Origin: Nocardia niigatensis NBRC 100131
GTDB lineage: Bacteria; Actinomycetota; Actinomycetes; Mycobacteriales; Mycobacteriaceae
DNA: 64,000 nucleotides
Assembly: GCF_000308655.1 (NCBI RefSeq)
Contig: NZ_BAGC01000053.1
Span: forward strand, 124,001 to 188,000
Reading direction: 5' to 3'
The position numbers and the translations under genes were made by a program. Shown in pieces: positions 32,479 to 41,516 of the stretch. The notes below the pieces were generated by a model. It did not search any database. It was not told the origin of the DNA and was given only the letters and a program-made list of their open reading frames with translations. The first letter of the stretch is position 1. Each line of letters starts with the position of its first letter.

Positions 32479-33213
32479 ATGAACAGCGTGCTGACCACAC
32501 TGCGTGTATTCGAGGAGGTCGCGGCAACCCAACCGGCCGGGCTGAGCGATCTCGCACGCCGGCTCGGCATCCCCAAGTCCACGGTTCAGCGCTGCCTGAA
32601 AACCCTGCAGCAGGCAGGCTGGACCCGACCGACCACTGACGGCCATTGGGAGATCACCGGCTTGGCGTTCCGCCTCGGCAGCGCTGTCGCCGGACGGGAC
32701 AATCTCCGCGAACTCGCCCTGCCCGAACTGTCCGCACTGCAATCGATCACCGGCGAGACCGTGCACCTGGCCGTCCCCGACGGCGACGAACTCGTCCTCG
32801 TCGAACGCCTCGACAGCCCGCACGAACTGCGCGCGTTCCTCGCCCTCGGCACCCGCCTCCCCCTGCACGCCGCCGCCACCGGCAAGGCATACCTGGCCAC
32901 CCTCCCCGACGACCACATCGACCGCTACCTCGCCACCCAGCCCGTCCAGGTCACCTCCGACACCGAAACCGACCCCGGCCGGATCTGGACCGAAATCCGC
33001 CTGATCCGAGAGCGCGGCTACGCCACCACCCAGCAGGGCCTGCACACCGGCATATCCGCCGTCGCCGTCGCCATCCGGACCCCCGCGGGCCCGGCCCGTG
33101 CCAGCTTCAGCATTTCCGGTCCCTCCGCGCGCCTCACACCGGAGCACTTTCCGGAATACGGCGCACGGGCCCTGGCGACGCGTGATGCGATCGAGAAACT
33201 CCTGCGTATCTGA
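32479..33213 (+). CDS. IclR family transcriptional regulator
   Basis: A 244-residue regulator. N-terminal winged helix (residues about 5-60): LTTLRVFEEVAATQPAGLSD, LARRLGIPKSTVQRCLKTLQ. C-terminal IclR effector domain: LSALQSITGETVHLAVPDGD, ELRAFLALGTRLPLHAAATG with the conserved TGKA turn, and GLHTGISAVAVAIRTPAG. Starts at ATG 32479. Divergent from the acyl-CoA synthetase and upstream of an MFS exporter; the shared GGTCC/TGGACC repeats suggest that it controls both. Ligand unknown, often an aromatic or short acid in this family. Confidence 0.92.
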   Translation: MNSVLTTLRVFEEVAATQPAGLSDLARRLGIPKSTVQRCLKTLQQAGWTRPTTDGHWEITGLAFRLGSAVAGRDNLRELALPELSALQSITGETVHLAVPDGDELVLVERLDSPHELRAFLALGTRLPLHAAATGKAYLATLPDDHIDRYLATQPVQVTSDTETDPGRIWTEIRLIRERGYATTQQGLHTGISAVAVAIRTPAGPARASFSISGPSARLTPEHFPEYGARALATRDAIEKLLRI

Positions 33214-33315
33214 GCAGACCTTCTGGCGGGCGGCGGCACGCCCACCATCCCCAGCCGCAGACGGTGGGCCCTTCCGCGGATTGCCGATCGGACGATCCGA
33301 ACTCCATCGAAGGTT

Positions 33316-33330
33316 GGTCCGGCATGGACC
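33316..33330. promoter_or_regulatory. Second IclR-type site before the MFS gene
   Basis: GGTCCGGCATGGACC, an inverted repeat with the same GGTCC and TGGACC/GGACC arms as at 32371-32387 but a spacer 2 bases shorter. It lies 46 bases before the MFS start. Confidence 0.45.
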
Positions 33331-33375
33331 GATCGAATCTACCGGCGACCGGTCCGAACTCGCAGAATCGCAACA

Positions 33376-35031
33376 ATGCAGATCGATCCAAGTACCACCA
33401 CCGACTCGGTGCCGCGGGCCGACCGAAGCGCGTGGATCGGGCTCGGTGTCCTCGCCGCGGGGCTCTCGTTGATCGTCGTGGACGGCACCATCGTCGGCGT
33501 CGCCCTACCGGTGATCGTCACCGATCTCGGCCTCAATCTGACCGATGCCCAGTGGGTCAACAGTGCCTATTCGGTCGTGTTCGCCGCACTGTTGCTGACT
33601 GCGGGCCGTCTCGGCGACCGGCTCGGCCGACGCCGGATGTTCGTGCTCGGCGTACTCGGGTTCCTGGCGGGCAGCCTGATGGCCGCCGTCGCGTCGAGCG
33701 TTGCGGCGCTGATCCTTTCGCGTGTGGTACAGGGTGTCGGCGGAGCCTTCGTGTTGCCCGCCACCCTGTCGAGCGTGAACGCCACTTTCCGCGGCAAGGA
33801 CCGCGTCATCGCGTTCGCGGTGTGGGGCGCGGTCATCTCCGGCATGGCCGCCGTGGGCCCGCTCCTCGGCGGCAGCCTGACCACCTATTTCAGTTGGCGA
33901 TGGATTTTCATCGTCAATATCCCGATCGGAGCGGCGGTACTGATCGGCGCATGGCTCGCGGTGCGCGAAACCAAGGCCGCGGTCAGTGAACCCGGGCTCG
34001 ATGTCGACGGACTACTGCTCAGCGCGATCGGGTTCGGCGGGGTCGTCTTCGCGCTCATCGAAGGTCAGAGCCTGGGCTGGTGGCGGCCGAACTCCGCGTT
34101 CAGCGTCCTTGGAATCGATTGGCCGCGAAGCGCTCCGGTCTCTGTGGTTCCGGTCATCGGGCTGATCGGCGTGGTCGCGTTGGTGCTGTTCGTCGTCTGG
34201 GAACGCCACCGGGCGCGGGCGGGCCGGTCCGCGATCCTGGACGTGAGCCTGTTCTCCGTCCCGACTTTCAGCTGGGGCAATCTGACCGCGATGACCGTGG
34301 CGATCGGAGAGTTCGGTCTGCTGCTAGTGCTGCCGCTCTTCCTCGTGAACGGGCTCGGCCTGTCGACGCTGGGCGCCGGCCTGGTACTGGCCGCAATGGC
34401 TCTGGGCGCCTTCGGATCCGGCGCCGCCGCCCGGCACATCGCCGCCGTGCTCGGTGCCTCGAGAACGGTGATCGTGGGCCTGGTCCTCGAGGCGGTGGGC
34501 GTCGCCGTGGTCGCGCTGCTCCTCTCTTCGACGGTCTCGCCCTGGCTGCTCGCCGTGCTGCTGGCCGGGTACGGCGCCGGACTCGGTCTCGCCTCGGCGC
34601 AGCTGACCGGCACCGTATTGGCCGACATCCCGCCGGAGCGGTCGGGCCAGGGTTCGGCGACGCAGAGTACGGTCCGGCAACTCGGTGCGGCACTCGGCTC
34701 CGCCGTTCTCGGCGCAGTGCTGTCGATCGGGTTGGCGCACTCCCTGACCGACCGATTGGAATCGGTCACTCCGCTGCCGCCGCCAACGGCACAGCACCTG
34801 GTCACCGCGACCAGAGATTCGGCCGGAGGAATGATCTCGGTACTGCGCGCACAGGGCGACACCGGCAAACTCGGACCGGCAGGACCACAGGTCACCACCG
34901 CACTGTCCGAAGGATTCGGCGACGCCACCAGGGCCGCATTGGGTGTGGCCGCCGGCTTTCTCGCCCTCGGCTTGGTGAGCGCGACCATCCTGAATTCCCG
35001 CACCCGCCGAACATCGACGATGGAGAGCTGA
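33376..35031 (+). CDS. MFS drug/solute exporter, DHA2 (14-TM) type
   Basis: A 551-residue transporter with 14 predicted helices. It carries motif A (GRLGDRLGRRRMFVLG), motif C-like LLGGSLTTYFSWRWIFIVNI and the early LSLIVVDGTIVGVALPVIVT with the DHA2 Asp. A periplasmic loop sits near the C-terminus (about 470-515), as in EmrB/QacA/LfrA exporters. Driven by proton antiport. Its stop overlaps the next ATG (TGATG), and an IclR-type site lies upstream, so it may export the inducer or a toxic intermediate. Confidence 0.92.
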   Translation: MQIDPSTTTDSVPRADRSAWIGLGVLAAGLSLIVVDGTIVGVALPVIVTDLGLNLTDAQWVNSAYSVVFAALLLTAGRLGDRLGRRRMFVLGVLGFLAGSLMAAVASSVAALILSRVVQGVGGAFVLPATLSSVNATFRGKDRVIAFAVWGAVISGMAAVGPLLGGSLTTYFSWRWIFIVNIPIGAAVLIGAWLAVRETKAAVSEPGLDVDGLLLSAIGFGGVVFALIEGQSLGWWRPNSAFSVLGIDWPRSAPVSVVPVIGLIGVVALVLFVVWERHRARAGRSAILDVSLFSVPTFSWGNLTAMTVAIGEFGLLLVLPLFLVNGLGLSTLGAGLVLAAMALGAFGSGAAARHIAAVLGASRTVIVGLVLEAVGVAVVALLLSSTVSPWLLAVLLAGYGAGLGLASAQLTGTVLADIPPERSGQGSATQSTVRQLGAALGSAVLGAVLSIGLAHSLTDRLESVTPLPPPTAQHLVTATRDSAGGMISVLRAQGDTGKLGPAGPQVTTALSEGFGDATRAALGVAAGFLALGLVSATILNSRTRRTSTMES

Positions 35032-35486
35032 TGAAGAAGTCGTACTACGCCGCCGCCTGCTACACAGTCCTGGGTCTCGTCCTAGGGTTCTTCTACCGCG
35101 AATTCGCCAAGGCCCACGACTTTTCCGGAAGCTCACAACTCACCGCCACCCACACCCACGTCCTCGCGCTCGGAACGCTGTTCTTCCTCATCGTCATCGT
35201 GTTGGACAAGCAATTCGCGCTGGCCACCGGCCGGTGGTTCAACGCGTTCTTCTGGACCTACAACACCGGGCTGGTCGTGACCGTGGCCATGATGGTCGTG
35301 CACGGCATCCTCACGGTCCTGAACCACGATGTCAGTCCCGCCATCTCGGGTATCGCCGGACTCGGCCACATCCTGTTGTCCGTCGGCTTCGCCATGTTTT
35401 TCCTGTGCCTGCGCGGCCCGATAACGACCGCGGCCCGTGAGGTCGGCGATGCCCAGCAGAACGCGGAACACACGGTCGCACGCTGA
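35031..35486 (+). CDS. DUF2871 membrane protein
   Basis: A 151-residue protein with four helices: YYAAACYTVLGLVLGFFYRE, HVLALGTLFFLIVIVLDKQF, YNTGLVVTVAMMVVHGILTV and GLGHILLSVGFAMFFLCLRG. The THTHVLALGT His-x-His segment in helix 2 is typical of DUF2871. Overlaps the exporter stop by one base, so translation is coupled. Function unknown; it may assist the exporter or have a haem- or metal-related role given the conserved His. Confidence 0.85.
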   Translation: MKKSYYAAACYTVLGLVLGFFYREFAKAHDFSGSSQLTATHTHVLALGTLFFLIVIVLDKQFALATGRWFNAFFWTYNTGLVVTVAMMVVHGILTVLNHDVSPAISGIAGLGHILLSVGFAMFFLCLRGPITTAAREVGDAQQNAEHTVAR

Positions 35487-35646
35487 GCCGCTCATTCCAG
35501 GCCCGACGATCTGCCTGATGCGGTGATCGAGTCTGCCGAGCATCAGGAAGCCGTAGAACCCGATCCAGGCCCCGACGCCACTCCGGCATCGAATCCCTCT
35601 CCGATGCTCGCTGAACGCGTGCGCTGGCGTATCCGGCCCTGCCGGG

Positions 35647-36405
35647 TCAGTCGAGGCGAGTGGCGGTCACTGCCCACACGGGCAGGTGCACCCGGTTGTT
35701 CTTCAGCAACGGCGTAATGATCTGGAGTTGTTCCAGCATCGGCCGCATCCGATCAGCCCATCCAGAGTCGTCGCTCATCTCCTTGGTCATATGAGCGAAC
35801 GTCTCCGGGCTGAAGTTGGCCTCGTAAGTGGTGGTTCCCAGGTGGTCGATGCGCCACCCGGCCGCGGGAAGCACTCGCTCGAAATTCTCCGCCGGCAAAC
35901 CTTCGGGCTGAAGACCGTTGACGTTGTGACGGCCGAATTCGAACATGAACAGGCGCGCCCCCGGTTTAGTGGCCCGATGCAGGGCCTGCATATACCGGGT
36001 CTGGATTTCTTCGTCATCGAGGAACACATGGTAGAAAGCGCTGTCGATGACGGTGTCGAACCGATCCTCGAAGCCCTCGAGTGTGGTGGCATCGGCCACC
36101 TGGAAGTCCACCTGCACCCCGGCGCGCTCCGCGTTGCGTTTCGCCCGCTCGATCGCCGACGGCGACGCGTCGATACCGGTTACCGAGTAGCCCTTGGATG
36201 CGTAGTAGATCGCGTGATGTCCCGGGCCGGTTCCGGGATCGAGCACCTCGCCCCGTACAGCGCCGTAGGCCACCAACTGCTGCACTACCGGCTGTGGGCC
36301 GCCGATATCCCAGGGGATCAACGCAGCAGCATCCTGTTCCGATGACGCGTCACGGTACAGCGCTTCGAAGTCCGGTTGCGCACTGTGGTTCGGTTCCCTG
36401 CCCAT
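35647..36405 (-). CDS. SAM-dependent class I methyltransferase
   Basis: A 252-residue methyltransferase. Motif I is EVLDPGTGPGHHAIYYASKG (residues about 52-72), followed by VTGIDASPSAIERAKRNAER and VADATTLEGFEDRFDTVIDS (motif II/III). The N-terminal DASSEQDAAALIPWDIGGPQP cap is common in thiopurine- or Tellurite-type methyltransferases. ATG 36405 has AGGAGGAG upstream and replaces the longer frame to 36465. It stands alone between gaps; substrate unknown. Confidence 0.9.
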   Translation of the reverse strand: MGREPNHSAQPDFEALYRDASSEQDAAALIPWDIGGPQPVVQQLVAYGAVRGEVLDPGTGPGHHAIYYASKGYSVTGIDASPSAIERAKRNAERAGVQVDFQVADATTLEGFEDRFDTVIDSAFYHVFLDDEEIQTRYMQALHRATKPGARLFMFEFGRHNVNGLQPEGLPAENFERVLPAAGWRIDHLGTTTYEANFSPETFAHMTKEMSDDSGWADRMRPMLEQLQIITPLLKNNRVHLPVWAVTATRLD

Positions 36406-37130
36406 GACTCCTCCTCTGATTGCGGACGGGCAACACCTGAAGGGCCGTGCCAGCGATGAGACCAATGGTTCCGATGGTGGCGCATACGTTCTCGGATGCT
36501 CAGTTTAGTTGTTGCACCGAAGCTTGCCCGGTGCTGGTGTTCGCTCCGTGCGCGGGTACCGACGAATATGCCGACCTGACGAAGTGAACGCTCGTGGCGT
36601 ATTCGGCTCTGGTGGAGAATTCCTAATCCAACGGGCTCATTGCCCGGCGGCGCGCAGGCCGCCTCTCGTGCCGCCGGTCCCCCGGACCTGACGGCCGACG
36701 ATGACATCCGCTGGAGGGGGCGGTTGGCACCCCAGCCGCTCACGGTTGGTCGCTGTGCTGGACAAGCCTGTGCGGTCTCCCCTGATGGCGAAGGTAAGCA
36801 GCGGAGTCCAGCCCGATCGGCTGGCAGATTCGGAGAGCCGCCTCGAATTCACGGTTCACCCTGCACGGTTACGAGCACCTTCCCCTACACACCGTCCTCG
36901 CGTCCGCAGCCACCGGACCATCGGCTGATCCGCAACCCTCCCGGGTGGTCGCGGGCCGCAACAGGGGTTCGCCTCTGACACAGAGCGGCAGTCCCCGGGC
37001 TTCGGCAGAATCGAAGGTGCGGCGGCCGTTATGGTGGTCGTGTCCACATGCACCGCCGCACGGTGCCATCGACTGAACTTCCGCTATAGGGCGGGTGGTC
37101 AACGTGGATTGTTCAGCGGTCCTGCTGAAC
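36406..37130. other. Long gap, no supported gene
   Basis: 725 bases. Six frames give only Arg/Pro/Ser-rich translations without domain character. No tRNA, strong hairpin or repeat was noticed. Probably decayed accessory DNA. Confidence 0.4.
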
Positions 37131-37784
37131 TCAAATCGCGATGCCCGATGCGCCGGTGAGACCACCGGCGACCAAGGTGGGGTTCCCGCCGCTGATCGGT
37201 GCGGACACCACCCTCAGATTGCCGCTGTCGGTGATATAGAGCCTTCTACCGGACACCTTGACATCGGTAGGGCCCGACAACCCGCTCGCGGCCAGGCGGT
37301 CTGTCTGGCCACCGTTCGGCGGAACCAGGGGGGTTACGACGCCACCGGTTGTCGGCACCGACACCACCCTGTTGGCCGCGAATTCCGCTATGTAGAGCGT
37401 GTTTTCGACGCGGGCGATACCCATGGGTTGACTCAGACCGGTCACCACAGGGGTCGCGGTGCCGCCTGCGGCCGGTATTGAATACACAGTATCTATGCCG
37501 TCGCTGACATAGATGAGGCCCTGGGCGGGAGGATTGTAGGTATATGCCATCGGGTTACTCGTACCGTCCAGCAGTGCGGTGACAGTGACGTTAACGGTGC
37601 CCGTCCCCGGCGGGGCAATGGCCGTGATCCGGGTATCGGAGTCGATGGTGAACGTTGTTGCCGTTGTGCCGAAAACCACCGTCAATGGACCGACGTTGGC
37701 GAACCCGGAGCCGGCGATCACTACGGAGTTGAAGCCCGCTTCTGGGCCGGAAGAGGGTGCAAGTGAGCTGATTTGAGGTGCCAT
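37131..37784 (-). CDS. IPT/TIG-domain protein with beta-propeller-like repeats
   Basis: A 217-residue protein. Residues 4-85 form an IPT/TIG immunoglobulin-like domain (ISSLAPSSGPEAGFNSVVIA, GSGFANVGPLTVVFGTTATT, TVNVTVTALLDGTSNPMAYT). The rest has NHL/SMP-30-like strands in repeats: GLIYVSDGIDTVYSIPAAGG, NTLYIAEFAANRVVSVPTTG and RRLYITDSGNLRVVSAPISG. About three and a half blades, too few for a closed propeller, so it may be truncated or may oligomerise. No signal peptide is seen. AGGAAAG before ATG 37784 supports the start. Likely a binding/structural protein. Confidence 0.75.
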   Translation of the reverse strand: MAPQISSLAPSSGPEAGFNSVVIAGSGFANVGPLTVVFGTTATTFTIDSDTRITAIAPPGTGTVNVTVTALLDGTSNPMAYTYNPPAQGLIYVSDGIDTVYSIPAAGGTATPVVTGLSQPMGIARVENTLYIAEFAANRVVSVPTTGGVVTPLVPPNGGQTDRLAASGLSGPTDVKVSGRRLYITDSGNLRVVSAPISGGNPTLVAGGLTGASGIAI

Positions 37785-38347
37785 CTTACGCTTTCCTGAT
37801 AACTGAGGATACCGAAATAGTTGTACTGCAACGGATGTCGATTTTGTCGCGAGTCCGCCATACCAAGTAACTCTCCGGCATGGCCACTTCGGCAACCGAT
37901 CTCGAGTCCGTTTTCGTGCGTTTTGAACCAGGCCTGTCCATAAGTCGTGGCTGGCAACAAACAGACTTCGGAAATCACTGTGAGGCGACCGAGATGCTCT
38001 GCGCACCCTGAGGCGGTGTGCCAGGAGGCGCCCGATTTCATCGCGAATGAGTGGAATGACGCCGCTGCCAATACTTTCGGGCGGCCAGCACGGTCCTGCC
38101 AGGCTGATCGACCAGCGGGTCGACCAGATCGATGTCCTGCGCTACGAGTTGGCACCGGCAACTGCCAGGCCAGCTTCCGGGTGTCCGCCGCGTCCTTATT
38201 ATCAACCGCCCCTTCGCATCCCGAACGGGTCGATCACCAAGTCTGTGCCGGACCAAGTCTTTACGCGCCGCGCCGACACGCAGGCGACCTTGCAGGCGCG
38301 AGCCCTGTTCAGCAAAGAGCCAGCGGGCAAGTCCCCAGCCCAGGGGT
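37785..38347. other. Gap, no supported gene
   Basis: About 560 bases between two minus-strand genes. A short minus-strand frame (38038-38256, ending LVDQPGRTVLAARKYWQRRH) has slight coding character but no family or start signal. Probably a relic. Confidence 0.35.
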
Positions 38348-39376
38348 CTATGTCGATTCGATCAGCATATGCTCCAAGTGCGCCGCACCGTCAGAGTTCT
38401 CACTGACACCGACCACGGCGACAAACTCGCGATCACCGGCCCGTCGCTGCAGGAGACTCCAGAAGTTGGCGAGATACCAGCTTGCCCCGGTGGTACCAGG
38501 CGGGCCCAAGCCGGCGCAGAATATCCAGTATCGACCGGGGTGCAGATCCGGACTAGGTCGCACCCGTGCGATGACGCCGACGTTACGATCCGCGCTCGAG
38601 TCATACCGGCTACCGTCCGTCAATTCCAGCTGCTCGAAATGGCAACCACTTTCAGCGCCAATGCCGTTGATAGTGAACAGCGGACGCTCGACGGTTTCAA
38701 GATACATACGCGTGCAGTCGTTGCAGGTCAGCCCGAAGCTGACATAGGGGCGGTCACAGTCCGCAACGATGTCCCGATCGCTGCGGATCTCGATCGATAA
38801 TGCAGTGTGGCGCTGAAGGACAGAAAATACGGAAAGCAGTCCGCGAACTTCACTCTGCGGCAAGGCAACCAAAACATCTGAGCGATGGTCAGCCGCAAAC
38901 GCTCGGACCTTCCTTCCGAATGTGCATCTATAGGGAGCCTCGTCCGCACGGCATGCTTGCACTGGCCGCAGCGGTAGCTCGAAGGTCGGATACACGAGAG
39001 TAATCCCGCTGGTGATCATCTCGGCGCCGAGGAATTCCCCGAGTTCGATGTCCGTTCCGAGAAGACCCGACTCGTGTGCTCGAGCGACTATTGGTGCGTC
39101 CTCTGCCATCTGAAACAATCCCTCGACCGTCCAGCCGGGAAACATCTTGGCCAACACCCGGCAATGGTAGTCACGGGGGAGCCCGACCATCTGACCCGAA
39201 AGCCATCGATAGAACTGTGTCTTCGCTGGCCCATACCCTGGAGGGACGGGAGGATCGAGCTGTGCGGCACACCGATCGTATGCAGACAGAAAATCCGAGT
39301 AACTCTTGCGATGCTGCTCGGCCAGCAGCATCTTCAGGACAGTAGCCAATGAAACCCCCAACCCCTGCAACCCCAC
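38348..39376 (-). CDS. Orphan regulator-like protein with N-terminal DNA-binding-like domain
   Basis: About 342 residues. The N-terminal 90 residues (LAEQHRKSYSDFLSAYDRCA, KTQFYRWLSGQMVGLPRDYH, RVLAKMFPGWTVEGLFQMAE) look like an XRE/helix-turn-helix module with a W-L-S-G recognition segment. The C-terminal 200 residues are a mixed alpha/beta domain (HRSDVLVALPQSEVRGLLSV, RPYVSFGLTCNDCTRMYLET, PGRYWIFCAGLGPPGTTGAS WYLANFWSLL) that I recall from actinobacterial uncharacterised sensor proteins but cannot name. Start uncertain: GTG 39376, or TTG 39352 which has a GGGGG stretch upstream. GC content is lower than in neighbours, suggesting transfer. Confidence 0.6.
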   Translation of the reverse strand: MGLQGLGVSLATVLKMLLAEQHRKSYSDFLSAYDRCAAQLDPPVPPGYGPAKTQFYRWLSGQMVGLPRDYHCRVLAKMFPGWTVEGLFQMAEDAPIVARAHESGLLGTDIELGEFLGAEMITSGITLVYPTFELPLRPVQACRADEAPYRCTFGRKVRAFAADHRSDVLVALPQSEVRGLLSVFSVLQRHTALSIEIRSDRDIVADCDRPYVSFGLTCNDCTRMYLETVERPLFTINGIGAESGCHFEQLELTDGSRYDSSADRNVGVIARVRPSPDLHPGRYWIFCAGLGPPGTTGASWYLANFWSLLQRRAGDREFVAVVGVSENSDGAAHLEHMLIEST

Positions 39377-41023
39377 CCTGGTGGCGGCGACTCGACCGAA
39401 AACCGCAGCCCGGCTGGGCCATCAACGATGTCCGGAGATGACCCGGACGCAGTACCGCTCTTGGCGATCGACAGACCAGCCCCGGTGAGGCTGCGCCGTA
39501 GCGCCGCACGCACCGGCCCCTCAGCTGGGCCCGACGTCGTCCAAGGCAGATACTCCAACGCAACAGCCCCTGTTGCAGGCTCCCTCCGAGGCGATAACCG
39601 TGACATGCACAATTCGACCGAGCCGGCGGAGGCGATCGCCATGATCCACGCATCCGAGCTGACAGTGGAGGTAGTCACCAGAGCACCGAGCCGCACGATC
39701 GAAGGACAAGCAGAGCCAATACTCGACACATCGTTCGACCTCCCGTCGCGGGAGCCGAGGGGAGAGAGGGGTGATGGTAGGCATGGCACTACCTCCTTTG
39801 CCGCAATGGTGTTTCCTCTACTGCACCGGATGGTGCCCAACTCGATTGATAGCCCGCACTTTCCATTAAGCCCCCCACCCCGTTGCAGGGCAACGCATCT
39901 CCGATCCGCTTTTGTCCTGTTCGCATTGTTGGCCCGATTCGAGGTCACGACCATCCTGACCACAGGCCGCCGGCGCAGGGAATTCGTGTGGGGTGGCGTG
40001 CGCCTTCCGGTCATAGCCGGCGGGGATCATGGCTCGTCCACGGCACCGTCGGGCATGCGGGTCTTCGTCGGAAAAGGACACGGGCGTCTCGATGCGCATC
40101 TGTGGTTCACCCACCGCCTCGACCAGCCCGCTGAACAAGCCACTGCACACGCCGAACTCGCTTGACCGGTTCCCAGGACGGAACAAGCCCGATCACATGG
40201 AAGCTGGGAATGCCAGCATCCAGACCGCCGAAGGCGGGGATCCCGAATACCCGCTCCGCCCTGCGCTCCTGATGCTCTGCTGGACGCCGTCGGACTCGTC
40301 CTACTCCACGACCTCCCACCGGCTGATGCACTCAGCCCTTCGCCCCGCCACCTGATCTCACCGAACCTGATCTGCTGGCGACGAATCGGAAACAAACGAA
40401 ATGGTCGTGTCACAGCGGCGGTGCAGAACTCAACCGGTTGCACGCGGAATCCTTCGGGCCGGAGACTTACCTGTGCCGCGATCACATCGGAGCATCGCCC
40501 CGTGGTTGAACCCATTGATGATTGAAGCTGTTGTGTCGCTTAACTTTAGATTACGTGTCGTCGTTGGATACAACGATTGCGATGATGCTCGTGATCACGG
40601 CGCTCAGACGCAGGACCGGTAATGGTTGACGACCGACGGGAATCCTTCGGATACCGACCCGCTGCACGAATCCGATAACGGACAAAAACGAAGGCGGGCT
40701 TGCATCGGACTTAACCCATATGCGGCGATCAGCTGCACACCTGGGAGTTATGGGAGCCGCTGCTGTCCTCCTCTCGGCCGATGTGCTCCGTGAGCGCATC
40801 AACAACCCTGACCGCGTCCAGCATCTGGCACGTTTTGACAGCCAGGCGTGGAACACATACGGCAGGTCGGGTCGCCTCCACGACCGACCTACACCTATGT
40901 CCGCGCCTCGCTGCCGGAGGCCGCACGGGCACTGTCGCTCCTCACCGGTGAGCCACACCCCCGCGGATCGAGCACCCCTGCAGCGATCGGCCCGGAAACC
41001 CCTGTGCGGCCCGGAATCACGAC
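39377..41023. other. 1.6-kb gap with decayed DNA
   Basis: GC content falls and frames are broken. A minus-strand frame around 39380-39720 (ASAGSVELCMSRLSPRREPA, LPWTTSGPAEGPVRAALRRS) has some coding look and overlaps the regulator start, but no family or ribosome site. Other frames are shadows. No RNA gene or CRISPR seen. Confidence 0.4.
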
Positions 41024-41206
41024 CTATATCGTGTGACGGCATGATCCCCAATTCGGGGCAGATTCAACCCTCTCGAGTGACTGACGTAACGATCGGTGTC
41101 GATCGAGGACCCTGTGCTGCAGGAGCGCGAAGAACGATTCCATGGCGGCGTTGTCGCCGCACGTTCCGACACGACCCGTTGATCCACGTAATCCGTTGGC
41201 CGACAA
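41024..41206 (-). pseudogene. IS3-type transposase OrfB, C-terminal fragment
   Basis: Minus-strand codons give STGRVGTCGDNAAMESFFAL and LQHRVLDRHR. This is the conserved integrase-core region (G-x-C-x-DNA-x-ESFF, the last acidic residue of DDE) of actinobacterial IS3-family OrfB. The following residues lose similarity by a frameshift, and the upstream core is missing. It lies about 310 bases before car, with the matching OrfA start on the far side of car. Confidence 0.65.
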
Positions 41207-41516
41207 CGTATCCGCGGATCTTCGGGAGCGGAATTGGCGTCCGGGACGAGTTGTGTGGGATTCGCAAGGATGGCATTGGTGTGCCGGGCACTGTTCCAGC
41301 TCTCTGACGCGGCCTCGCTCAGATCAGCGCGCATCAGCCCAATGGTGCGGCGTCGCCACGTACCCGTTGCGTCGGTTACCACAAGTCCGCGATGTCGCCG
41401 TGTATTCGCCCGGTCCACCGTGCTCGTGGCGCGCGCCGGGGGCACGGAATTAGACTTCACATTTGCCAGAGGTTTTCTCCAGTTGTAGTCCGTCGAACGA
41501 CCCAGGGAGACCGGCC

